Source of the DNA: Vibrio celticus
GTDB lineage: Bacteria; Pseudomonadota; Gammaproteobacteria; Enterobacterales; Vibrionaceae
Assembly: GCF_024347335.1 (NCBI RefSeq)
Contig: NZ_AP025463.1
Location: 1,240,001-1,304,000, forward strand
Direction of reading: 5' to 3'
Length of the DNA stretch: 64,000 bases
Made by a program: the position numbers and the translations under genes. Of this stretch, positions 26,864-36,071 are shown one piece after another; the first letter of the stretch is position 1, and each line of letters opens with the position of its first letter. Below the pieces are notes generated by a model. It saw nothing but the letters and a program-made list of their open reading frames with translations, did no database searches and was not told the origin of the DNA.

Positions 26864-26891
26864 TCTTTAACAAGAAATAGCTAACTGAATG

Positions 26892-26919
26892 AAGCCAGCC
26901 TAATCGCTGGCTTTTTTTG
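26892..26919 (+). terminator. Terminator of the torYZ operon
   Basis: Stem AAGCCAGC / GCTGGCTT followed by a long T run. Confidence 0.88.
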
Positions 26920-27004
26920 ATCCTTTTCTTGCGATGAAGACTATTACTCAATGTCGGCTAGACAATCCATAATAATCAATGACATCTAAGCGAGAAATAA
27001 GCTC

Positions 27005-27217
27005 ATGAATCGAATCAATCCAAAGAAACTACTTCGCAGTAAATGGACGGCCGTTAGCCCTGTAAAGAAAGAAAAACACTTTATGGTCACAGAGGTCGAG
27101 TTTGAAGAAGGAGAGGTTATTCGTTGTTTGATAGAAGCGGTGATGACCAAACGAGAGGAAGACATCAACTGGCGGGATCTCACCGACAAGGATCATTGGC
27201 TTCCCGGTTGGAAATAA
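27005..27217 (+). CDS. Trp-rich small protein, TIGR02450 family
   Basis: Basic, tryptophan-containing 70-residue protein. NPKKLLRSKWTAVSPVKKEKHF at the start, VIRCLIEAVMTKRE in the middle and the end WRDLTDKDHWLPGWK follow the TIGR02450 pattern. Function is unknown; the family is widespread in marine gammaproteobacteria. The ribosome-binding site is weak. It lies between torZ and a convergent HAD phosphatase gene. Confidence 0.78.
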   Translation: MNRINPKKLLRSKWTAVSPVKKEKHFMVTEVEFEEGEVIRCLIEAVMTKREEDINWRDLTDKDHWLPGWK

Positions 27218-27257
27218 GGATAGGAAGCAGGGAGCTGTCGGTCACCTCTACTTATTT

Positions 27258-27995
27258 CTAATTACCCGCTGCTGCACGCCCTTGCCAGTATTTAAGGCCT
27301 TCTAACACACCCTCAGCATGTGTTGCTCTACTCGTGTATACGTTGTCTCTATCCGATAGGTGAGCAACCTCTGGGTAATGGTTAGCGACCAGTATAGAGT
27401 TTACGCCCTCAATGGTGAGCATTGAGGTGTCGTTAGCTGAATCACCTGCGACGCATACTTCCGCAACGCTCAAATCGTGTTGTTCGAGTAGGTGGTGAAT
27501 CGCAGTCGCCTTGTTAACGCCTTTTGGTGTGATGTCTAAGTACCAATCATGAGAGTAAGTCAGGTGAACATCTAAACCGTGCATCTCCAAACGAGATTCA
27601 ATCAGTTCGTGTTGAGGCTCTGAAAGTTTTCCTTCAAAGGTGATCTTGTAATCGCCTTGATGGTTTTCTATACGCTCACCCATAAAATCAAGGGGGGCGA
27701 GAGCCGTCTCTACCCTTGATTTGTTCCAAGAAGCTTCCAGTTGGTTATGCCAAACATGGTCTGGTTCTTGGGAATGAACATGATGAATTTTGGTGCCCAC
27801 ATCGCTAATAATACTGTGTGGCTTCGGGTAGTTATCCGATTCTAAACCCATTCGAATCGAAGGTAATGTTCTTCCTGTCGCGATGATAAAGCGAATATCA
27901 GGTTGTTCTGTGAGGTAATCAAATAGCTGGTTAACACCGTGAGATGAGCCTCCATCAAGCGTACCGTCAAAGTCACACACCAACATTTTTATCAT
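27258..27995 (-). CDS. HAD-IIB family phosphatase
   Basis: Cytoplasmic haloacid-dehalogenase phosphatase of the Cof/sucrose-phosphatase group. Motif I is VCDFDGTLDGG (residues 6-16) with the nucleophile Asp8 and acid/base Asp10. Motif II is IATGR, a conserved Lys lies in GVNKATAI, and motif IV is VAGDSANDTSML. A C2-type cap lies between motifs II and III. The 245 residues and cap layout resemble sucrose- or glucosylglycerol-phosphate phosphatases, but the substrate is not predictable. Its neighbour across the intergenic region is proV, which may hint at osmolyte metabolism; this is only context. Confidence 0.85.
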   Translation of the reverse strand: MIKMLVCDFDGTLDGGSSHGVNQLFDYLTEQPDIRFIIATGRTLPSIRMGLESDNYPKPHSIISDVGTKIHHVHSQEPDHVWHNQLEASWNKSRVETALAPLDFMGERIENHQGDYKITFEGKLSEPQHELIESRLEMHGLDVHLTYSHDWYLDITPKGVNKATAIHHLLEQHDLSVAEVCVAGDSANDTSMLTIEGVNSILVANHYPEVAHLSDRDNVYTSRATHAEGVLEGLKYWQGRAAAGN

Positions 27996-28636
27996 TCGAA
28001 TTCCTTGTCTTTTTCTCTATTTCGTCACGGGAAAATGCTTATTTCTTTTATAAAGAATGGCTCAGCAATGAGCACTCTACAAGTTGAAGTTCAGCTTAGA
28101 TAATCACCAATTGACAGTTTGCAACAAGTATCACAGTTGGTGTGACGTATTAAAATTCTTGGTTGAAAAGGTTGATTTCAACTCGCTGACTTTAGCCGGT
28201 TGACCTTTGGTTTTTAGCTAGAGATTGAGAGTTGATCTTATCTTTTCTACCGAGCGAACTTTCGCCTTTGAAACATCATGAAAGCTTAATAAATAGTTCG
28301 TATTCGAATTATTTGTGCACGAACGAATTATGGCTTTTGTTGGTTCATTCAGCCTATTAATTACTCTAATGTAAAATTAATATTCAATAATCTACGACTA
28401 CGTAATACATAATATTGGCCGTACGCTTGTCTAATTTATACCTTTTATTATCAGTGGCTTGCTTTGTTTTTGCTTATTTTTTGGTCTTGTTGTTACTAGT
28501 CTGAATTCGGTCTGCTGACTTGTTTTACCGAACGAAGAACCTTGATTTACACGTGTCAATTACTTAGAGTGCTAATTGTTTTTCGGGTTTAAATAACCAT
28601 TTTTAAGTTTAAATAACTGAGAAAGGATTAGATTAC
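27996..28636. other. Long regulatory gap upstream of proVWX
   Basis: 641 AT-rich bases without a supported gene, unusually long for this window. It probably carries the osmoregulated proV promoter and a leader. One visible symmetry is GTTCGT (28296-28301) / ACGAAC (28319-28324) flanking TTCGAA at 28303-28308, a candidate operator. The bases before proV (GAAAGGATTAGATTAC) contain an AAGG ribosome-binding site. Confidence 0.5.
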
Positions 28637-29824
28637 ATGGATCCCATACTGGAAGTTAAGGGACTGTACAAGGTGTTTGGTGAAGACACCGATCGTGCTT
28701 TTACAATGATTAATGAAGGCGCGAACAAAGATAAAGTTTTCGAAGAAACAGGGCTAACGATCGGCGTTAACGATGTTTCTCTTAGTATTCAAGAAGGCGA
28801 GATTTTCGTCATAATGGGACTGTCAGGATCTGGCAAATCAACCCTAGTACGCCTTCTTAACCGCTTGATCGAACCTACCAAAGGCAATGTGCTTCTTCGA
28901 GGCAAAGATATTGCCCACATCTCAGAAGATGAACTCCGCGAAGTCCGCCGCAACAACATCTCCATGGTTTTTCAAAATTTCGCTTTGATGCCGCATATGA
29001 CGGTCATCGAGAATGCCGCGTTTGGTCTAGAGCTTGCGGGTGTTGAAGTTGAACAACGAAAGCAGTCAGCACTTGAAGCACTTGAACGTGTTGGCCTTGG
29101 CGCATATTCAGAATCTTACCCAGATGAACTATCTGGTGGTATGAAGCAGCGTGTTGGTTTGGCTCGTGCACTAGCATGTGACCCAGATATCTTGTTGATG
29201 GATGAAGCGTTCTCGGCGCTCGATCCCTTGATTCGTACTGAAATGCAAGATGAGCTTATTCGCCTTCAAAATGACGATAAACGAACCATTGTTTTTATCT
29301 CGCATGATTTGGATGAAGCGATGCGTATCGGTGACCGAATTGCGATTATGCAAAATGGCGAAGTGGTTCAAGTCGGTACTCCAGACGATATTCTTAATAA
29401 CCCAGCGAACGATTATGTCGAAGCTTTCTTCCGCGGTGTGAACTTAGCAAGCGTACTTACTGTGAAAGACATTGCGCGTAAGAAGCCAGCTGCGGTATTT
29501 AAAAAATCAGAACACGATGGCCCAGCGTCAGCTCTACAAATTTTGATGGATAACGACCGCGAGTACGGCATCGTAGTTGAGAAGAGCAGCCGTTACTCCG
29601 GCATTGTCTCTATCGACTCGCTTCGTAAAGCTCACAAAGAGAACAAATCACTCGTCAGCGCGCAGCTCGATGATGGATTAACGCTGAACCCTGATTTACC
29701 AATCAATGATGTGCTTGGCCTAGTTGGTGGTGTTCCTTACTCAGTGCCTGTTGTGGATGAGCAAGGTAATTACTTTGGCGTGGTGACTAAGTCACGACTG
29801 TTACAAACATTGGATAAGGGGTAG
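28637..29824 (+). CDS. proV: Glycine betaine/proline ABC transporter ATPase
   Basis: ATP-binding subunit of the osmoprotectant importer ProU. Walker A is GLSGSGKSTLVRLL (about residues 61-74), the signature is LSGGMKQRVGLARAL and Walker B is ILLMDEAFSALDPL. A C-terminal pair of CBS-like repeats (about residues 280-395) is present, as in E. coli ProV (400 residues), and is thought to sense ionic strength. It is the first gene of proV-proW-proX with a gap of three bases to proW. The long upstream region suggests osmotic control. Confidence 0.95.
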   Translation: MDPILEVKGLYKVFGEDTDRAFTMINEGANKDKVFEETGLTIGVNDVSLSIQEGEIFVIMGLSGSGKSTLVRLLNRLIEPTKGNVLLRGKDIAHISEDELREVRRNNISMVFQNFALMPHMTVIENAAFGLELAGVEVEQRKQSALEALERVGLGAYSESYPDELSGGMKQRVGLARALACDPDILLMDEAFSALDPLIRTEMQDELIRLQNDDKRTIVFISHDLDEAMRIGDRIAIMQNGEVVQVGTPDDILNNPANDYVEAFFRGVNLASVLTVKDIARKKPAAVFKKSEHDGPASALQILMDNDREYGIVVEKSSRYSGIVSIDSLRKAHKENKSLVSAQLDDGLTLNPDLPINDVLGLVGGVPYSVPVVDEQGNYFGVVTKSRLLQTLDKG

Positions 29825-29827
29825 ATC

Positions 29828-30922
29828 ATGTCGTCTGAACAAACAAATAATGACCCATGGTCTCAATCGGCTCCTGCAGCTCAACCTGCAAGTGATCCTT
29901 GGGGTCAAGCCACTGATACCTCACCATCAGCGGATTGGTTAAGTAGCGAAACCGTTGAAACGACACCTTTTGATCCACTGAACCCTTTTGCAGAGGCTGT
30001 GTTGCCTGTGGACACTTGGGTTGAGTCTGGACTGAATTGGTTAGTTGAGCACGGACGCCCATTATTCCAGGCAATCCGTGTGCCTATCGACTTTATTCTA
30101 AGTTCATTTGAAACGGCGTTGGTGTCTACACCAGCCCCCTTCATGTTGATCATCTTGTTTTTAGTCGCATGGCAGTTTTCAAACTTGAAGCTTGGTGTTG
30201 CTACCGCAGTATCCTTGACGTTCATTGGCTTGATTGGCGCTTGGTCTGAAGCCATGACTACGCTTTCGTTGGTGATGACATCGGTCTTCTTCTGTCTGTT
30301 GATTGGCTTACCCATGGGGATATGGCTCGCCCGCAGCAACACGGCGGCTAAATTCGTTCGTCCAATTCTGGATGCCATGCAAACCACGCCTGCCTTTGTT
30401 TATTTAGTACCGATCGTCATGTTGTTTGGTATCGGTAACGTGCCGGGTGTTGTTGTAACCATCATATTCGCACTGCCGCCAGTGGTACGTTTAACCATCT
30501 TAGGTATTCAGCAAGTACCGGAAGAGTTGATCGAAGCCGGTCACTCATTTGGCGCAAGCAAAAAGCAGATGCTTTATCGAATTCAATTGCCATTAGCACT
30601 GCCAACCATCATGGCGGGCGTAAACCAAACACTGATGCTGTCACTGTCGATGGTGGTTATCGCGTCAATGATTGCGGTAGGTGGTCTCGGTCAAATGGTA
30701 CTGAGAGGTATTGGCCGCTTGGATATGGGACTGGCCGCTGTTGGTGGTTTAGGCATCGTTATCTTAGCCATCTTATTAGACCGCATCACCCAAGTACTGG
30801 GTGTCAACGCTGGTAATACAAAATTACGCTGGTATCGCATGGGACCTGTTTCCCTTGTACTGAATGTACTTAATCGCGGTAACAAATCAGAACTTCAATT
30901 AAGGAAAAATACCAATGAATAA
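29828..30922 (+). CDS. proW: Glycine betaine/proline ABC transporter permease
   Basis: Inner-membrane channel of ProU. The protein has 364 residues: a hydrophilic N-terminal tail of about 95 residues with DPWSQ / DPWGQ repeats, as in E. coli ProW, then about seven membrane segments. The EAA loop is EELIEAGHSFGASKKQMLYRIQLPLALPTI (about residue 235). It is translationally linked to proX, whose ATG lies 8 bases inside the proW end. Confidence 0.95.
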   Translation: MSSEQTNNDPWSQSAPAAQPASDPWGQATDTSPSADWLSSETVETTPFDPLNPFAEAVLPVDTWVESGLNWLVEHGRPLFQAIRVPIDFILSSFETALVSTPAPFMLIILFLVAWQFSNLKLGVATAVSLTFIGLIGAWSEAMTTLSLVMTSVFFCLLIGLPMGIWLARSNTAAKFVRPILDAMQTTPAFVYLVPIVMLFGIGNVPGVVVTIIFALPPVVRLTILGIQQVPEELIEAGHSFGASKKQMLYRIQLPLALPTIMAGVNQTLMLSLSMVVIASMIAVGGLGQMVLRGIGRLDMGLAAVGGLGIVILAILLDRITQVLGVNAGNTKLRWYRMGPVSLVLNVLNRGNKSELQLRKNTNE

Positions 30923-31922
30923 TTCATGGAAGAGTAAACTCGCAGTGAGCATCGTTTCTACATTAGCTGTATCGACTAACGTGTGGGCAGCAAGCCTACC
31001 GGGAGAGGGCGTATCTGTTCAGCCTGTTCAATCGTCTGTAGCGGAAGAGACGTTCCAAACATTGATCGTTAACCGTGCTCTAGAAGAACTGGGTTATGAC
31101 GTGAAATCAACTCAAGAAGTGGATTACAACGTAGGTTACACCTCGATTGCAAAGGGTGACGCAACGTTCCTAACGGTAGGTTGGTTCCCGCTTCATGCTG
31201 ACAAATACACAATGGCTGGTGGTGATGAGAAATTCTACCGTGAAGGCCAATATGTAAGCGGCGCTGCTCAGGGTTACCTAATTGATAAGAAAACGGCTGA
31301 AAAGTACAACATCACTAACATTGGTCAATTAACTGATCCAAAAATCGCGAAGCTGTTTGATGCGGACGGCGATGGCAAAGCAGACCTAACAGGCTGTAAC
31401 CCAGGTTGGGGTTGTGAGATGGTGATTGAACATCAACTTTCAGCGTTCAAACTCGACGATACGGTGACTCACAACCAAGGTAACTACGCTGCAATCATTG
31501 CAGATACAATTTCTCGTTACCAAAAAGGTGAATCAATCCTTTACTACACGTGGACACCTTACTGGGTAAGTGGCGTATTGGTGCCTAACGAAGATGTAGT
31601 TTGGTTAGAGGTTCCTTTCTCAGCACTTCCTGGCGAGCGTTCGAACGTGGATACGACGTTATCTAACGGTAAAAACTACGGCTTCGAAATGAACTCAATG
31701 CGCATTATTGCGAATAAAGAGTTTGCTAAGAACAACCCATCAGCAGCGAAGCTTTTCGAAATCATCAAACTTAACATCAATGATGTAAGTGCTCAGAACA
31801 TGATGATGAGTAAAGGTAAGAACAGCTCTGCGGATATCGAAGCGCACGTAAATGGTTGGATCAAAGCGAACCAGAGCACGTTCGATGGTTGGATTACAGA
31901 AGCGAAAAAAGCAGCACTGTAA
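30915..31922 (+). CDS. proX: Glycine betaine/proline-binding protein
   Basis: Periplasmic substrate-binding protein of ProU. The signal peptide ends around VSTNVWA-A (residues 17-25). The mature protein shows VGYTSIAKGDATFLTVGWFPLHADKY, CNPGWGCEMVIEHQL (two cysteines probably in a disulfide) and YYTWTPYWV, where aromatic residues form the betaine cage. The 335 residues match the family (E. coli ProX has 330). Last gene of the operon. Nested hairpins and a terminator follow. Confidence 0.95.
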   Translation: MNNSWKSKLAVSIVSTLAVSTNVWAASLPGEGVSVQPVQSSVAEETFQTLIVNRALEELGYDVKSTQEVDYNVGYTSIAKGDATFLTVGWFPLHADKYTMAGGDEKFYREGQYVSGAAQGYLIDKKTAEKYNITNIGQLTDPKIAKLFDADGDGKADLTGCNPGWGCEMVIEHQLSAFKLDDTVTHNQGNYAAIIADTISRYQKGESILYYTWTPYWVSGVLVPNEDVVWLEVPFSALPGERSNVDTTLSNGKNYGFEMNSMRIIANKEFAKNNPSAAKLFEIIKLNINDVSAQNMMMSKGKNSSADIEAHVNGWIKANQSTFDGWITEAKKAAL

Positions 31923-31957
31923 CGTTGACTTGTATTTGCTCTGTCTTACCAGGTATT

Positions 31958-32020
31958 TTGATTTGAAATGATGAGCGTGTTGAGTGATTGTGTAGAGTCA
32001 CTCAATCACCTTCAAATCAA
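31958..32020. repeat. Nested inverted repeats downstream of proX
   Basis: The outer arms TTGATTTGAA (31958-31967) and TTCAAATCAA (32011-32020) enclose an inner pair TTGAGTGA (31980-31987) / TCACTCAA (31998-32005). It lies between the proX stop and its terminator, so it would be in the 3' end of the proVWX transcript. Confidence 0.75.
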
Positions 32021-32046
32021 GTGAAAAGGCGACAAGAGTGAACATT

Positions 32047-32084
32047 AAAAAGCCAGCAGTCCATTTGGATTGTTGGCTTTTTGT
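32047..32084 (+). terminator. Terminator of the proVWX operon
   Basis: Stem AAAAAGCCAGCAGTCCA paired with TGGATTGTTGGCTTTTT (two G-U pairs), then more T. Confidence 0.87.
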
Positions 32085-32125
32085 TTTCTGTTTCTATTTT
32101 GAGTTTTGAGCCTTTAATTACAGCT

Positions 32126-32500
32126 CTAGCGTTCGCCTTGAACTTCGAAGTCGTCGCTGACTAAGCGAGCGCAGCCATCGGCTTCAAGTGCCCAGTGTTC
32201 ACGATGTACAACACCAAACGCTTTGTTCATTGTCCAGCTAGCGGTAAGAATGTAACCGCCTTCTGGGTGCTCTTCCCATTGAACGTCTGTGTAATCAACG
32301 TCTTTGAAGCCTTGGTCGATGATGTTTTGCCAAAATGCTTGAATCGCTTCACGACCTTCAAAAGTACCAAATGGACGCGCTTCCATTACACAGCTTTCAG
32401 TATATTGATCGGCACAACCTTTTGCGTCTTGGCTGTTGAATGCTTTCTGCCACGCGTTAATGCCTTGCTTACATGCTTCTAAAATTTGGTTGTCTAACAT
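32126..32500 (-). CDS. NTF2-like (SnoaL/DUF4440) family protein
   Basis: Small cone-fold protein of 124 residues from ATG 32500, which has GGAGAAAG upstream; an in-frame extension to 32533 is less likely. ACKQGINAWQKAFNSQDAKGCADQYTESCVMEARPFGTFEGREAIQAFWQNII is the standard N-terminal half of the SgcJ/SnoaL-like NTF2 fold. Function is unknown; these proteins may be isomerases or ligand binders. It is divergent from a LysR regulator across about 140 bases, so it is a likely target of that regulator. Confidence 0.8.
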   Translation of the reverse strand: MLDNQILEACKQGINAWQKAFNSQDAKGCADQYTESCVMEARPFGTFEGREAIQAFWQNIIDQGFKDVDYTDVQWEEHPEGGYILTASWTMNKAFGVVHREHWALEADGCARLVSDDFEVQGER

Positions 32501-32641
32501 TGTCTTTCTCCATAACAGTATTGTGTCGAGCACTGTCTTTTTGATTTGGTATCTCGATAAGTTGAATTGAGTTTAGTCTTGGAAATTGATTTGAAAAACA
32601 GAGATAATAGAAAATACTGTTTGTAAAAAGAGAACAATAAG

Positions 32642-33508
32642 ATGAGTAAGCTAAAGCAGATGTCGATTTTCGCTCATATCGTAGAGCAGGGTTCAGTCTC
32701 GGCTGCGGCTGAAAAGCTAGAGTTGTCTAAATCTGTCGTCAGTCAACATCTCAAAATTCTAGAACAAGAGTTAGGCGCATCTCTCCTTAAACGCACAACA
32801 CGAAGACAAACTCTGACAAGCATGGGTGAGCGCTTTTATCTGAGTTGCAAAGACATCAATGTGATCGCTGAATCGGCTTGGGACATGGCAAAAGCTGAGC
32901 TAGAAGAGCCACAAGGCCGGATTCGTATTACTGCTCCGAATGCGTTGATGGATTTGTTGGTTGCGCCTGTTATTGCTGATCTCATGAAGCAATATCCAAA
33001 GCTAAAGCCAGAACTGATAAGCGACGATCAGCATTTAGACTTCATGGAGCACGATATTGATCTTGCGGTACGAGTGGGCAGTTCTCGTGACAGTAACCTC
33101 AAACAGAAACGCTTGGGTGAATTTAAAGATGTATTGTGTGGCGTTGAAAGCATGCGCTCTCGTGAGCTTGATTCTATCCCTTATATTGCTAACTCGTGGC
33201 AGGGGAAACAGATCTCTCATTACTTTACCTCTCACACTGAAACAGACTTCGTTTACCAACAACAAGCAAACTGCACCACCAACTCTTTTCACAGCTGTCT
33301 TGCCTTGATCAAATCTGGCGTTGGTATCGGTGTGATTCCAGATTTCTACCTCTCTCAGTTATCCAATGAAGTTGTCGACATGAAGCCCAACTTCCAACTA
33401 CCGACCAACACGGTTTATGCGCTAAATCCATTCGCTTCAAATACGCCTATCGCCATCAAGCTGTGTATCCATGCGTTGGAAGAGAAGCTCGAATATGGCT
33501 TTGCTTAA
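32642..33508 (+). CDS. LysR-family transcriptional regulator
   Basis: DNA-binding regulator of 288 residues. The N-terminal winged helix-turn-helix is MSIFAHIVEQGSVSAAAEKLELSKSVVSQHLKILEQELGASLLKRTTR (about residues 7-54), followed by a substrate-binding domain (about residues 90-285). It resembles the CrgA/AaeR-like subgroup in which the sensor domain begins PQGRIRITAPNALMD. It probably controls itself and the divergent NTF2-like gene. The inducer is unknown. Confidence 0.9.
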   Translation: MSKLKQMSIFAHIVEQGSVSAAAEKLELSKSVVSQHLKILEQELGASLLKRTTRRQTLTSMGERFYLSCKDINVIAESAWDMAKAELEEPQGRIRITAPNALMDLLVAPVIADLMKQYPKLKPELISDDQHLDFMEHDIDLAVRVGSSRDSNLKQKRLGEFKDVLCGVESMRSRELDSIPYIANSWQGKQISHYFTSHTETDFVYQQQANCTTNSFHSCLALIKSGVGIGVIPDFYLSQLSNEVVDMKPNFQLPTNTVYALNPFASNTPIAIKLCIHALEEKLEYGFA

Positions 33509-33629
33509 ACGCAGATAACACTATTTAGTAATGATAGGATGTATTTTCGTTAGATCTTTTGAGTATGAGGTTCTAGCCTGTACTTTGTTTCCATAATATG
33601 CGTAGGCATCTACGCTATTGTTTGTTCAA

Positions 33630-34253
33630 CTATGCAGGTTCTGGTCGTGACATATTAAAGATAAAGGCGATAAATTTGTCGACCAGAAGTGGGTTGAATT
33701 GCCCTTTTAATCTCTCATCAAACAGAATGCGAAGTGCTTTTTTTGCTGGCATTCCTGTGCGATAGGCCCTTGTTGAGGTGATTGTATCCCATGTATCTAC
33801 AAGCGCAAGAACCTGTCCAATCAATGGAGTCTCAGAGCCTTTTAGTCGTAACGGGTATCCATTTCCATCCCATCGTTCATGATGTAAAGCACCCAAAATA
33901 GACGCAAGTTCTAACTCCGGCACCTCCCAAGTCATAGAGTAAGATTCTTCAACATGCTTATTCATAACTTGGCGCTCAACAGGTGTTAATTTGCCATTTT
34001 TATGAAGCACTGCATCCGGTGTTGCCAGTTTTCCTAAATCGTGAACAAGAGCAGAATCGAAAATCAATTCCAACTGTTCACGACCAAATTTTAGGTAGTG
34101 CCCAAATGAATATGACAGTAAACAAACTCGCAATGTGTGCTCATAGGTTTCCATAGAATGATGGCGCATAGGCTGTAATAACCTGAGTGCATCCAGTGAA
34201 TGTTTGTGCTGCAGAGCCAATGTGTACACGCGGTCGATTTTGGTTTGGTTCAT
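33630..34253 (-). CDS. HD-GYP domain phosphohydrolase
   Basis: Stand-alone HD-GYP domain of 207 residues, probably a cyclic-di-GMP phosphodiesterase. The metal-binding HD is in SALVHDLGKLATPDAVLHKNGKLT (about residues 67-90), further ligands are in LGALHHERWDGNGYPLRLKG (about residue 120, with the GYP), and LALVDTWDTITSTRAYR follows (about residues 142-158). No receiver or sensor domain is attached, so input must come from elsewhere. It is convergent with the LysR gene. Activity is inferred from motifs only. Confidence 0.87.
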   Translation of the reverse strand: MNQTKIDRVYTLALQHKHSLDALRLLQPMRHHSMETYEHTLRVCLLSYSFGHYLKFGREQLELIFDSALVHDLGKLATPDAVLHKNGKLTPVERQVMNKHVEESYSMTWEVPELELASILGALHHERWDGNGYPLRLKGSETPLIGQVLALVDTWDTITSTRAYRTGMPAKKALRILFDERLKGQFNPLLVDKFIAFIFNMSRPEPA

Positions 34254-34526
34254 AACGTTTGCCGTACCAATGTAAATGAGTCGGGCAGTATGGAGATGAT
34301 GAATGGAGGAGTTAACTTAATGTGATTGAATGTTTATTAAACAGTCTTTCTCAAATTTCATAACAATGTTTAGAAATATTTAGAAGTTTGAAAGGTAATG
34401 AATTTTGAATTAATAGTTTTAAATTTCAATGACTTAATTTTTAATAATGAATCATAGCAATTTAATGGAGTAGAAGTGAGGCAAGGTTCACAATTCCTCC
34501 CAACTTCATTAATAAGAGTGCTTTTA

Positions 34527-36071
34527 ATGTATCTATTCAGCAATGATTTGTTGAAACGGAATTCGACACTAAATGTGTTTACTTCAGTCAGTTTAGCGGT
34601 ATTGCTAGCTGGCTGTGGTGGTGAGTCAAACTCCGACGGAGAGCAAGATATTGTTGTATCGCCAGTAGAATCAGCCTCTATTAGTGCGCAAGATATTCAA
34701 GATAACTCACTAGTAGATCAAAGCTTCACTATTGACCTTACAGAGCATGTTCACACATCGAATAACCAAGATTTTGTTGTAACAAATGCTCGCGCTTTGT
34801 CTGATGACACTTGCCAAGTTCAGGGTATTAGTGAAGGGAGCTTTAATGTCTATTCATCTGACGTTAATGACTGTTTGTTTGAGTATGAAGTAGCGACTAA
34901 AACCGGCACTTCAACGGCAACCTCGTATGCTCGTGTTGCGATGGGGCAGAGCTATGCATCGACAACGCTTCCTCGTATTACAGCATCAACCATCGAATCA
35001 CAGGTGATTATTGTTGATCTAGAAAGGGAGCTAGGTTCATCGTTACCCGGTGATGACTTTGTTTTGCAAGATAGTGTTATTAGCCTTGGTTCAGGTACAG
35101 CTCGTGTCTCTGGCGATCATCAAATTGAATTTACGCCAACAGCCAAAGGTCAAACTGAGGTCTATTACAGCTACCAAAGCGGTGAGTCGATTCAACAAGG
35201 GTCGCTGTCAATTGCGACGTCAGAAGATACCTATAATACAGCGCCTGATGTAGCAGATTTTGCTCACGATGCTCTCGCGCAAGTGGGTGAGAGTGTAGTC
35301 GTGGATGTAAAAGAGCATATATCAGACGTAGACCTAGATGAAGTACAACTCGTTGGTGTACAGGACTTCAACTCGACAACAGCACTTTACGATCCTGCCA
35401 ATGTGACCAACACGAAGTTTGAGTTTTCGTCTACCCAACCAGGGGCGCACGATGTGGCATACACAGTAAGCGATCACATGGGCGGCTACACAACGGGTGT
35501 GGCGCGTATAGAAGTCGAACCGGATTTCTCTTTGATTCAGGATTGGGAAGATATTGTCACTCATGACCCTGTGATCAGCTCAGACATTCGCTTTTTCGCA
35601 CCAATGACCAAAGTATACGCCGATTACATCAATGCTTCTTACACAGGCACATATATCGAAAACGGCACGCAAGGTTTGAAAGACTCAGAAGTCGTCACTC
35701 AAACACTTAGCCAAGCTCGTCAGTACTGCAAAGTGAGAGGTGGTCGTTTGCCTCTACAGCGTGCGCTTGAAACGCTCGTTACTAACGAAACCAGCGCATT
35801 CACCAACCATAATTGGCCAACAAGTAAGAAGTATTGGACAGCGGAAAATGTCAGCGAAACAAACGCTGCCACTGTTCACTTAAATGACGGGACTATCGGG
35901 AATCAGTCAAAGATCGTGGGTATGTACACAACGTGTGTTGATCTGAGTAATCCGAGTGTTAGTGATTTTTCTGCCGACGTTTCAGTGAAAGAGCGAGTAT
36001 TGAACCGATATGAGTATGAAGTTCAAATTCGTGACCCTGATGGCAATGACGCCACACTTCGATTTCGATAA
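34527..36071 (+). CDS. Surface lipoprotein with Ig-like and lectin-like domains, truncated
   Basis: Probable outer-membrane-anchored lipoprotein. The signal ends SVSLAVLLAGC (lipobox). An in-frame GTG at 34476 has a GGAG site, but the ATG at 34527 gives a shorter signal; a TTG nearer the lipobox is also possible. The body holds Ig/cadherin-like segments (about residues 60-330; DVKEHISDVDLDEVQLVG) and a C-type-lectin-like or invasin-like block (CKVRGGRLPLQRALETL ... YWTAENVSETNAATVHLNDG). The frame stops at 36071, where an out-of-frame OmpA domain begins, so this is the 5' part of a broken longer gene. Confidence 0.75.
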   Translation: MYLFSNDLLKRNSTLNVFTSVSLAVLLAGCGGESNSDGEQDIVVSPVESASISAQDIQDNSLVDQSFTIDLTEHVHTSNNQDFVVTNARALSDDTCQVQGISEGSFNVYSSDVNDCLFEYEVATKTGTSTATSYARVAMGQSYASTTLPRITASTIESQVIIVDLERELGSSLPGDDFVLQDSVISLGSGTARVSGDHQIEFTPTAKGQTEVYYSYQSGESIQQGSLSIATSEDTYNTAPDVADFAHDALAQVGESVVVDVKEHISDVDLDEVQLVGVQDFNSTTALYDPANVTNTKFEFSSTQPGAHDVAYTVSDHMGGYTTGVARIEVEPDFSLIQDWEDIVTHDPVISSDIRFFAPMTKVYADYINASYTGTYIENGTQGLKDSEVVTQTLSQARQYCKVRGGRLPLQRALETLVTNETSAFTNHNWPTSKKYWTAENVSETNAATVHLNDGTIGNQSKIVGMYTTCVDLSNPSVSDFSADVSVKERVLNRYEYEVQIRDPDGNDATLRFR

